DNA of 64,000 bases from the NCBI RefSeq assembly GCF_019218285.1, contig NZ_JAHUZG010000001.1, forward strand, positions 744,001 to 808,000, given 5' to 3'. The number at the start of each line of letters is the position of its first letter. Positions within the stretch are counted from its first letter, which is position 1. The position numbers and the translations under genes were made by a program. The DNA comes from Antarctobacter sediminis (GTDB taxonomy: Bacteria; Pseudomonadota; Alphaproteobacteria; Rhodobacterales; Rhodobacteraceae). Below are positions 18,830-28,145 of this stretch, in pieces. The notes under the pieces are model-generated. The model did not search any database, was not told the origin of the DNA, and saw only the letters and a program-made list of their open reading frames with translations.

Positions 18830-20004
18830 CAGAGCCCCCGTGCCGCGGCAAGACCGTCGCCAAAGCAGGCCAACAGCGCCTCAGGGTCCTCAAGCCCGAC
18901 CGAGACCCGAAAGAACCCTTCGGACACGCCCATCGCGGCGCGAGCATCGGGCGTCAGCGCGCGGTGCGACGAGGATGCGGGATGCGATAGGGTTGTGCCC
19001 ACATCCCCCAGCGTGGGTGCAAAGGCGACGCCGCGCGCGGCCTCGGCAAAGGCATTGGCCGCCGCCCGTCCGCCTTCGATTTCAAAGCTGACCATGTGAC
19101 CACCGCGCCCCTGCAACAGCGATTGCGCGCGGGACGCTTCGGGGTGGTCGGGCCGGGTAGGATACAGGACCTTGCGCACGCCTTCCTGGGTCGACAGGTA
19201 ATCTGCAAGCCGCTGCGCATTGTCCTGCGCCCGCTGATAGCGCAACTCGAAGGTGGCCAGACCCCGTTCCGCCAGCCAGCAGTCAAAGGGGCTTGGGGTC
19301 ATGCCGGTTGTCACCGCAAAGATGCGCATCCGTTCCGTCAGCGCCGGATCTTTCGCCGCAACCCAGCCCAGCGTCGCGTCCGAATGCCCGGCCAGCAATT
19401 TGGTGACGGAATGCAGCACAATGTCCGCGCCATGTTCGAACGGCCGCACCCCAAGCGGCGTGGTAAAGGTATTGTCCACCGCCAGCAGGACGCCCCGCTC
19501 GGCGCAGAGCGCGGCAATAGCGTCCAGATCGGCGATACGGATCGTCGGGTTCGACACCACCTCTATCAGCAACACCTTGGTTTCAGGGCGGATCGCTGCG
19601 GCCACCGCCGTCACATCGGTCGCGTCCACCAGAGAGGTGTCGATGCCAAGCCGCGGGAGATCCTCGGCCATCATTCGCAACGAACGACCATACAGTTGGT
19701 CCGCGCCGATCACGTGGTCGCCGGTCTGGCACAGGCCCAGAAGAACCGCGCTGACCGCCGCCATGCCCGAGCCGACAACCAACCCGCCGTTGGCCCCCTC
19801 CAGCGCGTCGATGCGCTGGGCCAGAACCTCGGCGTTCGGGTGGCCTTCGCGGGCGTAGGTAAAGCCCGTTTCGCGCCCTTCGTACTGGGAATCCAGTTCA
19901 TCCGGCGTAGCCGATGCATAGACCACCGAGGGCGACAGCGGTGTGACCACCGGCGTCGAAAGAGAGGCGGGCCAGCCCGCGGGGCGTTGCAGCGTTTTCT
20001 TCAT
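18829..20004 (-). CDS. Trans-sulfuration PLP-dependent enzyme (cystathionine/methionine lyase or synthase type)
   Basis: This 391-residue Cys/Met-metabolism PLP enzyme has the PLP-Lys202 in SVTKLLAGHSD, Asp177 in VDNTFTTPLG, the YEGRETGFTYAR start typical of the family, and SGMAAVSAVLL for phosphate binding. Family members include cystathionine gamma-synthase, beta-lyase, gamma-lyase and O-acetyl- or O-succinylhomoserine sulfhydrylase; I cannot choose between them from sequence alone. Its stop overlaps the phoR start, so the two are co-translated. Confidence 0.85.
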   Translation of the reverse strand: MKKTLQRPAGWPASLSTPVVTPLSPSVVYASATPDELDSQYEGRETGFTYAREGHPNAEVLAQRIDALEGANGGLVVGSGMAAVSAVLLGLCQTGDHVIGADQLYGRSLRMMAEDLPRLGIDTSLVDATDVTAVAAAIRPETKVLLIEVVSNPTIRIADLDAIAALCAERGVLLAVDNTFTTPLGVRPFEHGADIVLHSVTKLLAGHSDATLGWVAAKDPALTERMRIFAVTTGMTPSPFDCWLAERGLATFELRYQRAQDNAQRLADYLSTQEGVRKVLYPTRPDHPEASRAQSLLQGRGGHMVSFEIEGGRAAANAFAEAARGVAFAPTLGDVGTTLSHPASSSHRALTPDARAAMGVSEGFFRVSVGLEDPEALLACFGDGLAAARGL

Positions 20005-20181
20005 CTCGCCTGTGTCCTTTTCGCGTTTTGCCGGATGCTTAGCCCATCGCCCGGACGCCGTCGATAGGCCCCGGCGGCACAGGGTCCGCCCCGGCTGCGG
20101 ATCGGTTGACGGAACAAATTCCTATCCAAATGATCCAATTGGCTGTAGGCACTCAGGCGTTACCAAGGGGAAACCGTACCA

Positions 20182-20706
20182 GTGCGCGACGACAGCAATC
20201 CCGGCGAAGCAACAAACCGCGCGTCTGCGCCCGGTGCAAAAGAGCTTCTGGCCGCGTCGCAACCCGGGGCCGTCGATATCTATCAAGGCGCGCTGGACAT
20301 CATCGGCAACCTGTTCTGGTCCCGTGACTGGGAACCTCTGCGCGACCATATCCTTGTCCCCAACCGGATCACCGCGCTGGACACTGAACGCATTGTTCAC
20401 AGCCTCGACGAATGGATCCATCTCGCCAAGGCCGCCCGAGAGAGTTTCGTCCGGCTGGGCGCGACGGAATACCATCGCCTGTGCCGCAGTGCATGGTTCG
20501 AGGATGAGGACTGCCGCCGGATCTCGGGCGTGCATGAAACCTATATCCTTCGTGGTTCGACCCTTGTCATGCCGCCGCATCAGGGCTTTTTGATGTTATG
20601 GCAGTGCGATGACGGGCGCTGGCGTTCGGACGGTCTGCGGGCGGACAAACGCGATACCGTCCTGCCGACGATTCACGCCGACAGGATCACGCCGCCCAAA
20701 CTGTGA
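20182..20706 (+). CDS. Hypothetical protein, possibly NTF2/SnoaL-like
   Basis: This is a 174-residue cytoplasmic protein of unknown function with a GTG start behind AAGGGGAAACC. It is rich in aromatic residues and has a helix-then-sheet pattern (YQGALDIIGNLFWSRDWEPL, then LGATEYHRLCRSAWF and GFLMLWQCDDG). This is compatible with an NTF2/SnoaL-like fold, but I see no catalytic motif. It is divergent from the trans-sulfuration gene with a 177-bp gap and convergent with the carbonic-anhydrase-like gene. Confidence 0.6.
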   Translation: MRDDSNPGEATNRASAPGAKELLAASQPGAVDIYQGALDIIGNLFWSRDWEPLRDHILVPNRITALDTERIVHSLDEWIHLAKAARESFVRLGATEYHRLCRSAWFEDEDCRRISGVHETYILRGSTLVMPPHQGFLMLWQCDDGRWRSDGLRADKRDTVLPTIHADRITPPKL

Positions 20707-20715
20707 AACTGCCGC

Positions 20716-21237
20716 TCAGACCGCCTTCAGACCGGCTGCGAAACGCGCCGCGTTCGCCTGATAGCTCAGCGCGGATTTCTTCAGCCCTTCGATGGCCGCC
20801 TCGTCCAGATCACGCACCACCTTGCCGGGAACCCCCATCACAAGACTGCCGTCGGGAATTTCCTTGCCCTCGGTGATCAGGGCACCCGCCCCGATCAGGC
20901 AGTTCTTGCCGATCTTGGCCCCGTTGAGGATCGTCGCCCCCATGCCGATCAGGCTGTTATCCCCGATGGTACAACCATGCAGCATGACCTTGTGGCCGAT
21001 GGTACAGCCTTTGCCGATGGTCAGCGGATAGCCCATATCGGTATGACAAACGACGTTTTCCTGCACGTTCGACCCTTCGCCGACGCGGATTTCCTCGTTG
21101 TCGCCTCGCAGTGTACAACCGAACCAGACCGAGGATTTCGGCTCCATTACCACCTTGCCGACAAGGTTTGCATCCGGCGCGACCCAAGCGTCCGCCGCCA
21201 GTTGCGGTTCAATTCCGTCCAACGCGTAAAGGGTCAT
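20716..21237 (-). CDS. Gamma-carbonic-anhydrase-family protein (left-handed beta-helix)
   Basis: This 173-residue protein is built of hexapeptide repeats ([18 protein letters not shown], then [20 protein letters not shown]) that form the trimeric left-handed beta-helix. His65, His82 and His87 are spaced as the three zinc ligands of gamma-class carbonic anhydrases. Relatives (PaaY, CaiE, YrdA) are often annotated only as transferases, so the activity is not certain. It overlaps the end of gmk by 4 bases. Confidence 0.85.
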   Translation of the reverse strand: MTLYALDGIEPQLAADAWVAPDANLVGKVVMEPKSSVWFGCTLRGDNEEIRVGEGSNVQENVVCHTDMGYPLTIGKGCTIGHKVMLHGCTIGDNSLIGMGATILNGAKIGKNCLIGAGALITEGKEIPDGSLVMGVPGKVVRDLDEAAIEGLKKSALSYQANAARFAAGLKAV

Positions 21238-21884
21238 GACAGTTCCTCGAATTCCCGTTGCAGTCCACGCACGTGTTCCAAAAGCCCAGGCTGTTGCGTG
21301 CGCCGCAGTCGTGCGGCCGTGACGACGCTTTTCAACCGCGCCTCGGTTTCGTCCAGATCCTCGTTCACCAGAACGAAATCATAGGATCCCCAGTGGCTGA
21401 TCTCGTCCCAGCTTTTCTGCATCCGCTTGGCGATTACATCGGCCTCGTCCTGTGCCCGCGCCTCAAGCCGCCGCTTGAGTTCGGCGATGGACGGCGGCAA
21501 GAGAAAGATCGACAGCGTGTGCAGCGCCAGTTCCGAGTTCGTCATCTGCTGGGCGCCCTGCCAGTCGATATCGAACAGCACGTCCTTGCCGGCGATGATC
21601 GCATCCCGCACCGGCCCTTTGGGCGAGCCATAGAAATTGCCGAACACATGGGCGTGCTCCAGCATCTCGCCGTCATTCACCGCCTTCTTGAAGGCGGCTT
21701 CGCTCATGAAATGGTAGTCTTCGCCATCCACTTCGCCGGGGCGCGGCGCACGGGTGGTGGCCGAAACCGAAAAGACGATCGACGGATCCCATGCGCGCAG
21801 ACGCCGGGCAAGGGTCGACTTGCCCGCACCCGAAGGCGAAGACAGGATGATGAGCAGCCCGCGTCGGGTTGCAGTTTCGGTCAT
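21234..21884 (-). CDS. gmk: Guanylate kinase
   Basis: This 216-residue enzyme phosphorylates GMP to GDP. It has the P-loop [16 protein letters not shown] at the N-terminus, the GMP-binding stretch [19 protein letters not shown], and [11 protein letters not shown]. Length is normal. It follows the YicC gene by 7 bp, a conserved pairing, and is translationally coupled to the carbonic-anhydrase-like gene downstream. Confidence 0.95.
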   Translation of the reverse strand: MTETATRRGLLIILSSPSGAGKSTLARRLRAWDPSIVFSVSATTRAPRPGEVDGEDYHFMSEAAFKKAVNDGEMLEHAHVFGNFYGSPKGPVRDAIIAGKDVLFDIDWQGAQQMTNSELALHTLSIFLLPPSIAELKRRLEARAQDEADVIAKRMQKSWDEISHWGSYDFVLVNEDLDETEARLKSVVTAARLRRTQQPGLLEHVRGLQREFEELS

Positions 21885-21891
21885 GTGCGGG

Positions 21892-22782
21892 TCACTCCAC
21901 GTTCTGAACCTGTTCTCGCATCTGGTCGATCACCGTCTTGAGCGCCAGCCCGGCGCCGGTCAGACGGGTGTCGCCGGATTTGGAACACAGGGTATTTGCC
22001 TCACGGTTGAACTCCTGCATAAGGAAGTCGAATTTCCGGCCAACCGCGCCTTCGGCCTGCAACAGGGCGCGCGCCGCCGCGATATGGGCGCGCAACCGGT
22101 CAAGCTCTTCGGTCACGTCGGATTTCACCGCGATCAGCGCCAGTTCCTGCGCGATGCGCGCCTCGTCGACACCATCGACATTGGACATCACCCGCGCCAG
22201 TTGCTCTTGCAGGCGCGCGGCCTGCTGCGGTTGGCGCTCGGCGACGGCGGCTTCGGCTTCGTCGACGAGGCCGGTGATCTCGTCCAACTGCTGTTCAAGA
22301 ATGCGTGTCAACGCCGCACCTTCGGACAGACGCATCTGAACAAAACCGTCCAGGGCGGCATCGAAATCCTTCAGCAGGGCCGCGCAAAGCGCCGCCGGGT
22401 CGGCCTCGGGGATTTCGGTCGTCAACACTCCGCGAAGGCCCACGATCTCGGCCGCGGTCGAGGGGGCCAGCGACAGGCCCTCGGCCATGGCCTCGGCCTC
22501 GATCCGGTGCATGGCGGCCAGAACGGCGCGCATTTGCGGTTCATCCAGCCGCAGCCCGCCGTCGCTCTCATCCGTGGCCAGTTTCAACGAGATTTGCAGG
22601 TTGCCACGTTTCAGCCTGTCGCCACAGCGCGTGCGCACCCCGGCCTCCAGCCCGTCGATCCCGTCAGGCATCCGCAGCCGCAGGTCCAGCCCCTTGCCGT
22701 TGACCCCGCGCAGCTCCCACGTCCAGCTGCGGCCAAGGCCCTGGCCGCTCTGGCTTGCAAAGCCGGTCATAGATTGCCGCAT
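21892..22782 (-). CDS. YicC-family protein (YicC/YloC endoribonuclease family)
   Basis: This 296-residue protein starts [13 protein letters not shown], the conserved YicC N-terminus, and ends with [27 protein letters not shown] near the C-terminus matches the DUF1732 signature. Family members have been reported as endoribonucleases. The ATG at 22780-22782 follows GGAGG; the longer open frame upstream runs through the promoter region and is not supported. It heads the yicC-gmk operon. Confidence 0.9.
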   Translation of the reverse strand: MRQSMTGFASQSGQGLGRSWTWELRGVNGKGLDLRLRMPDGIDGLEAGVRTRCGDRLKRGNLQISLKLATDESDGGLRLDEPQMRAVLAAMHRIEAEAMAEGLSLAPSTAAEIVGLRGVLTTEIPEADPAALCAALLKDFDAALDGFVQMRLSEGAALTRILEQQLDEITGLVDEAEAAVAERQPQQAARLQEQLARVMSNVDGVDEARIAQELALIAVKSDVTEELDRLRAHIAAARALLQAEGAVGRKFDFLMQEFNREANTLCSKSGDTRLTGAGLALKTVIDQMREQVQNVE

Positions 22783-22981
22783 CACGGTCCTCCACTGGTG
22801 CTGCAACCGGGGTATCGGCAGACGCGCCCGGGCGCAAGCGCCTGCCCGTCCGTTAACCTTCGGTTCAGAATTAGGGCGAATTTGATGAGAACCTCTGCTA
22901 GTAATACTTTCGTAACCTTGATTAAGCAGGCTTGGTGGTCGGGGGGCCCCGCCATGCTGTACCGGACGACAGGAGCATAGC

Positions 22982-23689
22982 ATGTTGGGCAAAGGTGGTA
23001 GCGACAAGGACGTCGTTTCGATGACGGATCGTGAAAAGATGCGGCGGCTGGCACCGCTGCGGCAGGTCGAGGCGTACTGGCACGGGCTTTGCGCCCGCGA
23101 TGCCGTGCCCCTGCGCAGCCAGATCGATCCGCGCGGCATGGAAGACGCGCTGGAAAACGCTTTCCTGATGGAACGGATTGCGCCGACCATGGCCAAGATC
23201 CGCGTGGCCGGCACGCATCTGAACGATCTCATGGGGATGCAGATCGCGGGAATGCCGCTGTCCTGCCTCGTGGCCCCGTCAGACCGTGAACGGTTCGGCG
23301 AGGCGGTGGCGCATCTCTTTGCCGATCCGGCGATCATACGCATTGATCTGGTGGCAGAGGGCGGGTTCGGCAAACCCGATATGGAGGCGCATATGATCCT
23401 GCTGCCACTGCGGTCGGATTTTGGCGATCAAACCCGTGCGCTGGGCGCTTTGATCAGCCATGGCCGCATCGGCCGCACCCCACGCCGCTTCACTCTGCGC
23501 AATGTTGAAGTGACCCCGGCGCTGGGCGGCGCAGCGGATTTCACTTCGGACGCACCGGCCCGTCCGGCGCCCACCCCGGCACTTCAGGAACCTGCCGCGC
23601 CCTATCAGCCGCGCCCGGCGGAAGATCTGCAAAGCACCGCCGCACCCGCCACCCATGGCCATCTGCGGCTTGTGGTCAGCAACGACTGA
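22982..23689 (+). CDS. PAS-domain protein of the alphaproteobacterial PAS_5 type
   Basis: This 235-residue protein has a PAS_5-like domain (about 20-170) with LRQVEAYWHGLCARDAVPLR, DLMGMQIAGMPLSCLV and MEAHMILLPLRSD. These features recur in a large family of small alphaproteobacterial PAS proteins, several of which influence motility, development or polar localisation. The C-terminal 60 residues are Pro/Ala-rich and look disordered. There is no output domain. A terminator follows at 23722. The ligand and partner are unknown. Confidence 0.75.
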   Translation: MLGKGGSDKDVVSMTDREKMRRLAPLRQVEAYWHGLCARDAVPLRSQIDPRGMEDALENAFLMERIAPTMAKIRVAGTHLNDLMGMQIAGMPLSCLVAPSDRERFGEAVAHLFADPAIIRIDLVAEGGFGKPDMEAHMILLPLRSDFGDQTRALGALISHGRIGRTPRRFTLRNVEVTPALGGAADFTSDAPARPAPTPALQEPAAPYQPRPAEDLQSTAAPATHGHLRLVVSND

Positions 23690-23721
23690 CCGGCCAGTCC
23701 TGACAGGGACGTTGACCAATA

Positions 23722-23749
23722 GGCCTCGACCCCACGGTCGGGGCCTTTT
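23722..23749 (+). terminator. Rho-independent terminator after the PAS gene
   Basis: GGCCTCGACC (23722-23731) pairs with GGTCGGGGCC (23736-23745) with one wobble, around a 4-base loop, and is followed by TTTT. Confidence 0.8.
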
Positions 23750-23813
23750 GGGGTCTATCGTCCGCGACCTGCGGCAGGATGAGGCAAATCTTTGAAAGGA
23801 CTGTGTCTGGGTC

Positions 23814-23853
23814 AAACCGCGAGGGCGTCATAGCTAGGCCTACCGCGGTTTTT
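23814..23853 (+). promoter_or_regulatory. Possible attenuator hairpin upstream of the monooxygenase gene
   Basis: AAACCGCG (23814-23821) pairs with CGCGGTTT, around a loop of about 22 bases, and a short T-run follows. It lies 40 bases before the next ATG. The long loop makes this tentative. Confidence 0.3.
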
Positions 23854-23893
23854 CACTGCGGACGCAATCCACGCCACCGCAGGGAGACAGGCC

Positions 23894-24205
23894 ATGCAGG
23901 AAGTGTTCATCGTCGGGGAAATGCAATGCGCCCCGGACAAGATCGCCGAAGTCGAAACCATTCTCACCCGCCTTCGCGCAGCGACCCGCGCCGAGAAGGG
24001 ATGTATTTTCTACCAGTTCTTCGAGGCAGAAAACCGCCCCGGCGTCTTTGCCACCATCGAACACTGGCAAAACGCCGAGGCCGAAGCCGCCCATTGGGGC
24101 ACCGAGCATCTCAGGGAGGCGACCAGCCGATTGGGGCCGCTGCTGATCGGCGACATGCGGTTGTCCCGCTACAACCGGACCGGCGGCGAAACCGGCTGCA
24201 TCTAG
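23894..24205 (+). CDS. Antibiotic biosynthesis monooxygenase (ABM) domain protein
   Basis: This 103-residue protein is a single ferredoxin-like ABM domain: a strand (FIVGEMQCAPD), a helix with KIAEVETILTRLRAA, GCIFYQFFEAENRPGVF, and EHWQNAEAEAAHW. Such small dimeric proteins act as cofactor-free monooxygenases or haem-interacting enzymes; the substrate here cannot be inferred. GGGAGA precedes the ATG. It is convergent with the proline-racemase-family gene (10-bp gap). Confidence 0.8.
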   Translation: MQEVFIVGEMQCAPDKIAEVETILTRLRAATRAEKGCIFYQFFEAENRPGVFATIEHWQNAEAEAAHWGTEHLREATSRLGPLLIGDMRLSRYNRTGGETGCI

Positions 24206-24215
24206 TTCATTCCCG

Positions 24216-25244
24216 CTAGCGTGCCCCCCATGTATCGGACAGGCGATAGCCGCCGGGCCAGGGATCGGACGGGTCCAACATGTGCTGATGGATACCGGTG
24301 ATCCAGCCGCGCCCGGAAATCTCTGGCAGGATCGCCGGACGATCCCCGACCTGCGTTTCGCCAAGGATCGTTCCGGAAAACCGCGACCCGATCAGCGAAC
24401 GTGCGGTCAACCGATCGCCCACCGCCATCTGGCCACGGGCGTGCAGCACCGCCATGCGCGCCGACAGGGCCGTACCGGTCGGCGACCGGTCGACCTTGCC
24501 GGGCTGGATCGCCACGGCGGCGGCGGTTTCCAATCCCTCTGCCCCCTCCCGCAGCGGCCCGGCAAACAGGCAAAAGGAGAAATGCCGCCAATCGGGGTTC
24601 TCCGGGTGAGTGAACCCAAGCTGCCGGTTGGCGGCATTGGTGATCCGCACACCCAGCCGGGCGATCTCATGCGCTTCGCCCTCGACCAGGGAAAACCCCA
24701 GCGCCGCCGCATCGACAATCACGAAACTGTCGCCGCCATAGGCGGTGTCGACGGTCAGGCTGCCCAGCCCCTCAACCTCCAGCCTCTGATCCAGTTTCGC
24801 AGCAAACGAAGGCAGGTTCTGCACGTGGATCCGCTCGGCCTTGCCCGCCCGGCAATCGGCCCGCACCCGCACCAGCCCGCCGGGTGCCTCCAGCACCAGA
24901 TGCGTCACCGGCTCGACCATCGGCACCAGCCCGCCATCCAGAAGGACCGTCGCCACGCAGATCGAGTTTGACCCGGACATGGGCGGCGTGTCCTCGGGTT
25001 CCATGATGATCCACGCGGCCTGCGCCTTGGGGTGTTTCGGCGGCACCAACAGGTTCACATGGCGAAAGACCCCGCCGCGCGGTTCGTTCAGCACGAAGTT
25101 CCGCAAGGTCTGATCCTGCGCGATCCAGCGGCTTTGCTCCCAGATCGTCTCGCCCGGCGGCGGAAGGACACCGCCGACGATCACATCGCCCACCTCGCCT
25201 TCGGCATGGGCCGAGATCACGTGCACCGTCTTGACCGAGCGCAC
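24216..25244 (-). CDS. Proline racemase superfamily protein with Ser/Thr active-site pair
   Basis: This 342-residue protein is a full-length member of the proline racemase superfamily (proline racemase, 4-hydroxyproline 2-epimerase, trans-3-hydroxy-L-proline dehydratase). The first catalytic motif, normally MCGHG, reads MSGSN with Ser90. The second, normally DRSPCGTG, reads DRSPTGTA with Thr256. Known dehydratases of the family carry Thr at the second site, so this is more likely a dehydratase-type enzyme than a two-base racemase, but loss of both cysteines is unusual. It directly follows the demethylase-like flavoenzyme gene, which suggests it acts on an N-demethylated or hydroxylated proline. 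Confidence 0.8.
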   Translation of the reverse strand: MRSVKTVHVISAHAEGEVGDVIVGGVLPPPGETIWEQSRWIAQDQTLRNFVLNEPRGGVFRHVNLLVPPKHPKAQAAWIIMEPEDTPPMSGSNSICVATVLLDGGLVPMVEPVTHLVLEAPGGLVRVRADCRAGKAERIHVQNLPSFAAKLDQRLEVEGLGSLTVDTAYGGDSFVIVDAAALGFSLVEGEAHEIARLGVRITNAANRQLGFTHPENPDWRHFSFCLFAGPLREGAEGLETAAAVAIQPGKVDRSPTGTALSARMAVLHARGQMAVGDRLTARSLIGSRFSGTILGETQVGDRPAILPEISGRGWITGIHQHMLDPSDPWPGGYRLSDTWGAR

Positions 25245-25245
25245 C

Positions 25246-27291
25246 TCAGATGTCCTTCAGCAGCCGCAGCGCGTCATAGATCGCCGCGTGGGTGTTGCGG
25301 GCGCTGACCGCGTCGCCGATCCGAAACAGCTGGAACGCCCCTTCCGCATTGCGCCGGATCGCTTGCGGGCGACCCTCGATCAGCGCGTCGTGATCCACCT
25401 CGCCCCCGTTGGACGACAGGGGTTTCAGGGCGAAATACAACTCATCCATCGGCAGCGTGCCATAGTTCACCACCACCTGATCATAGGTATTTTCCTTGGT
25501 GAAATCGCTGTAATCCGTGCCGATCACGGCTTTCAGGCGGTTGCCGTCGGGCAGCACGTCGCGCAGGCGCCGCGTAACGGTAAAGGTGACGTCCTTGTCT
25601 TGCAGGGCGCGCATGTAAGGCACAAGATTCATGGCCATGACCTCGGGCGCGAAACTGCGGTCCGGTGTCATGATCTCGACTGTGGCCCCCGCCTCGGCGG
25701 CGACTTCGGCGGCCATCAGCGCGGGGTGATCGCCGCTTTCGTCATAAACAAGAACGTCGCGCCCCGGCTTTATATCACCGGAAATCACGTCCCATGACGA
25801 CACCACATGCGGGTTTTCCGCTCCGCTTTCAAAAAGTTCGGTGTTCGGCAGCCCGCCGGTCGCCACGATCACAACATCCGGGTGCAGCGCGGTCACGTCT
25901 TCGACTTCGGCCCATGTGTTGAAGCGGAACTCGACATCGCGCGCCGCGCATTGCGCCATGCGCCAGTCGATGATCCCGATCATTTCGCGCCGGCGCGGGT
26001 TAAGCGCCGTCAGCCGCACCTGCCCGCCGGGGTCCGGCTGCGCCTCAAACACGGTGACGGCATGGCCGCGTTCGGCGGCGACACGCGCCGCCTCCAGCCC
26101 ACCGGGGCCGGCACCGACGATCACCACGCGCTTGCGGTGTTCCGTCCGGGCGATGTCATGCGGCATGGTCAGTTCGCGCCCCGTGGCCGCGTTATGGATG
26201 CAGAGCGCCTCGCCCGCCTGATAGATCCGGTCAAGGCAATAGGTGGCCCCCACGCAGGGACGAATGTCATCCTCGCGCCCCGAGAGGATCTTTTGCACCA
26301 CCTGCGGGTCCGCCATATGGGCGCGCGTCATGCCGACCATATCCAGCTGTCCCGACGATACCGCGAAACGCGCCGTCGCCACGTCCGGGATACGCGACGC
26401 ATGGAACACAGGCATCCCGGTCGCCGCCCGGACCGCGCCCGCCAGCCCAAGGTGCGGCGCGCTGGCCATGCCCTGCACCGGGATCATGTCGGTCATGGCC
26501 GGATCGGTGTGAATGCGCCCCCCGTTGATGTTGAACACATCCACCACACCCGCCGCCTGAATATGTTTGGCCAGAGCCACGCCTTCGTCCAGATCGATCC
26601 CGCCGGGCGTGTTTTCATCCGCGCCCATCCGCAGGCTCAGGATGAACTCTTCGCCCACCCTCTCGCGCACGGCTTTCAGCACGTCCAGCGTCAGTTGCGC
26701 CCGCGTCGCGGTGGAAGCGCCACCATAGGGTCCGTCCAGTTCGTTGCTGAGCGGTGACATGAACTGATCCAGCAGATGGCCATGGGCGATGATTTCCAGC
26801 CCGTCCATGCCGCCTTCCTTCATCCGTTCCGCCGCATCGGCAAAATCGGAGATGATCCGCGCGATGTCCCAATCCTCGGCCAGCTTGGGAAAGGCCCGGT
26901 GCGCCGGTTCCCGATGCTTGGTCGAGGACACGGAGGGCAGCCAATTGCCCTTGGACCACGTGGTGCGGCGGCCAAGGTGGGTCAGCTGGATCATCACCGC
27001 CGCGCCATGTTCGTGCACGCCATCCGTCAACCGCCGGATCCACGGCACGACCTCGTCCTTGTAGGCAAGGATATTGTTAAAGACCGGCGGGCTGTCCTTG
27101 GACACCGCCGCCGACCCGGCCGTCATGGCCAGCGCCACGCCGCCCTTGGCCCGTGCCGCGTGATAGGCGGCATAACGGTCCTTGGGCATCCCGTCTTCCG
27201 GATAGGCCGGTTCATGGCTCGTGGTCATGATCCGGTTGCGAAGGGTCAGGTGTTTCAGCTGGTACGGCTGGAGAAGAGGATCGTTCGACAT
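25246..27291 (-). CDS. NADH:flavin oxidoreductase, N-methylproline demethylase-like
   Basis: This 681-residue fusion of an Old-Yellow-Enzyme TIM barrel (about 1-330), an Fe-S segment and a C-terminal FAD/NAD(P) domain (GAGPGG at 393-398) has the architecture of trimethylamine dehydrogenase and 2,4-dienoyl-CoA reductase. The N-terminus ([32 protein letters not shown]) resembles StcD, the N-methylproline demethylase of stachydrine catabolism. In the Fe-S segment only Cys346, Cys352 and Cys364 are present; the usual second ligand position is Ala349. The start at 27289-27291 gives [21 protein letters not shown] TetR gene is divergent. Confidence 0.75.
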   Translation of the reverse strand: MSNDPLLQPYQLKHLTLRNRIMTTSHEPAYPEDGMPKDRYAAYHAARAKGGVALAMTAGSAAVSKDSPPVFNNILAYKDEVVPWIRRLTDGVHEHGAAVMIQLTHLGRRTTWSKGNWLPSVSSTKHREPAHRAFPKLAEDWDIARIISDFADAAERMKEGGMDGLEIIAHGHLLDQFMSPLSNELDGPYGGASTATRAQLTLDVLKAVRERVGEEFILSLRMGADENTPGGIDLDEGVALAKHIQAAGVVDVFNINGGRIHTDPAMTDMIPVQGMASAPHLGLAGAVRAATGMPVFHASRIPDVATARFAVSSGQLDMVGMTRAHMADPQVVQKILSGREDDIRPCVGATYCLDRIYQAGEALCIHNAATGRELTMPHDIARTEHRKRVVIVGAGPGGLEAARVAAERGHAVTVFEAQPDPGGQVRLTALNPRRREMIGIIDWRMAQCAARDVEFRFNTWAEVEDVTALHPDVVIVATGGLPNTELFESGAENPHVVSSWDVISGDIKPGRDVLVYDESGDHPALMAAEVAAEAGATVEIMTPDRSFAPEVMAMNLVPYMRALQDKDVTFTVTRRLRDVLPDGNRLKAVIGTDYSDFTKENTYDQVVVNYGTLPMDELYFALKPLSSNGGEVDHDALIEGRPQAIRRNAEGAFQLFRIGDAVSARNTHAAIYDALRLLKDI

Positions 27292-27334
27292 GGGCAGCAC
27301 TCCTGGCAATGGCGTGACGATCCGCAAAATGTTC

Positions 27335-27347
27335 ACTTATGTCAAGT
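27335..27347. promoter_or_regulatory. Candidate TetR operator overlapping a -35 element
   Basis: ACTT at 27335-27338 and AAGT at 27344-27347 form an inverted repeat around ATGTC in the 116-bp gap between divergent genes. On the minus strand the repeat contains TTGACA, a good -35 for the flavoenzyme gene. The arms are short, so this is tentative. Confidence 0.3.
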
Positions 27348-27407
27348 CTGCGTTCATAGCTGTCCATTTTTCTTGTGGGTCTGCCCGCCTTGGCCTATGG
27401 TCAGCCC

Positions 27408-28061
27408 ATGAAAACGGATGTTCAGACCGACGAAGAGACGGGCAAGGCCAGCGGTTGGCGCGGTTCGCGTGAGATATGGTTGCAGGCGGCGCAGCAGGCG
27501 CTGGTGTCCTCGGGCGTCGACGCGGTCAAGATCCAGCCGCTGGCGACGCGGCTGGGTATTGCACGCACCAGTTTCTACTGGTTCTTCAAGGACCGAAAGG
27601 CCCTGTTGGCGGCGCTGCTGGACACCTGGGAGGCCAAGAACACCGGCGCCTTTGTCGAAGCCTGCGGCGGCTATGCCGAAACCATCACAGAGGCGATCCT
27701 GAACCTGATCGTCGTCTTTCACGACAATACCCTGTTCGACCCGCAACTGGACTTCGCCATTCGCGGTTGGGCGCATCAATCGTCGGATGTCACCGCCCGC
27801 GTGCATGACGCCGACGAGGCGCGGCTTGCCGCCATCCGCCACATGTTCCTGCGTTTCGGTTTTGCCCCCGAGGATGCCGATGTGCGCGCCCGCACCGTCT
27901 ATCTGACGCAGATCGGCTATATTTCGATGCAGGTCAGGGAAACGACCGAGGTGCGGATCGCCCGTGCCCCCGGCTATGTCAAAACCTTCTGCGGCCATGC
28001 GCCCAGCGTGTCGGAACTGGCCCGTTTTCGCGCCCGCCTTGGGGCCGCGCCGGCCGCCTGA
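27408..28061 (+). CDS. TetR/AcrR-family transcriptional regulator
   Basis: This 217-residue regulator has an N-terminal helix-turn-helix (about 20-70) with LATRLGIARTSFYWFFKDRKALLAALLDTWE, the typical TetR recognition region, shown here only to place it. The all-helical C-terminal domain would bind the effector. The ATG at 27408 is preferred over an in-frame start 33 bases upstream because it excludes hydrophobic residues not seen in the family. It is divergent from the demethylase-like and racemase-like genes and is probably their repressor; an N-methylated proline-type ligand is an inference. Confidence 0.85.
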   Translation: MKTDVQTDEETGKASGWRGSREIWLQAAQQALVSSGVDAVKIQPLATRLGIARTSFYWFFKDRKALLAALLDTWEAKNTGAFVEACGGYAETITEAILNLIVVFHDNTLFDPQLDFAIRGWAHQSSDVTARVHDADEARLAAIRHMFLRFGFAPEDADVRARTVYLTQIGYISMQVRETTEVRIARAPGYVKTFCGHAPSVSELARFRARLGAAPAA

Positions 28062-28145
28062 TCCCCGCCCCCGCGCCTTTCTGCGCCGGGTATGCTATGA
28101 TGGTCCCGCGCCTTGCCCGGTCACAGCTTTGCCAGAGGCCAGATC

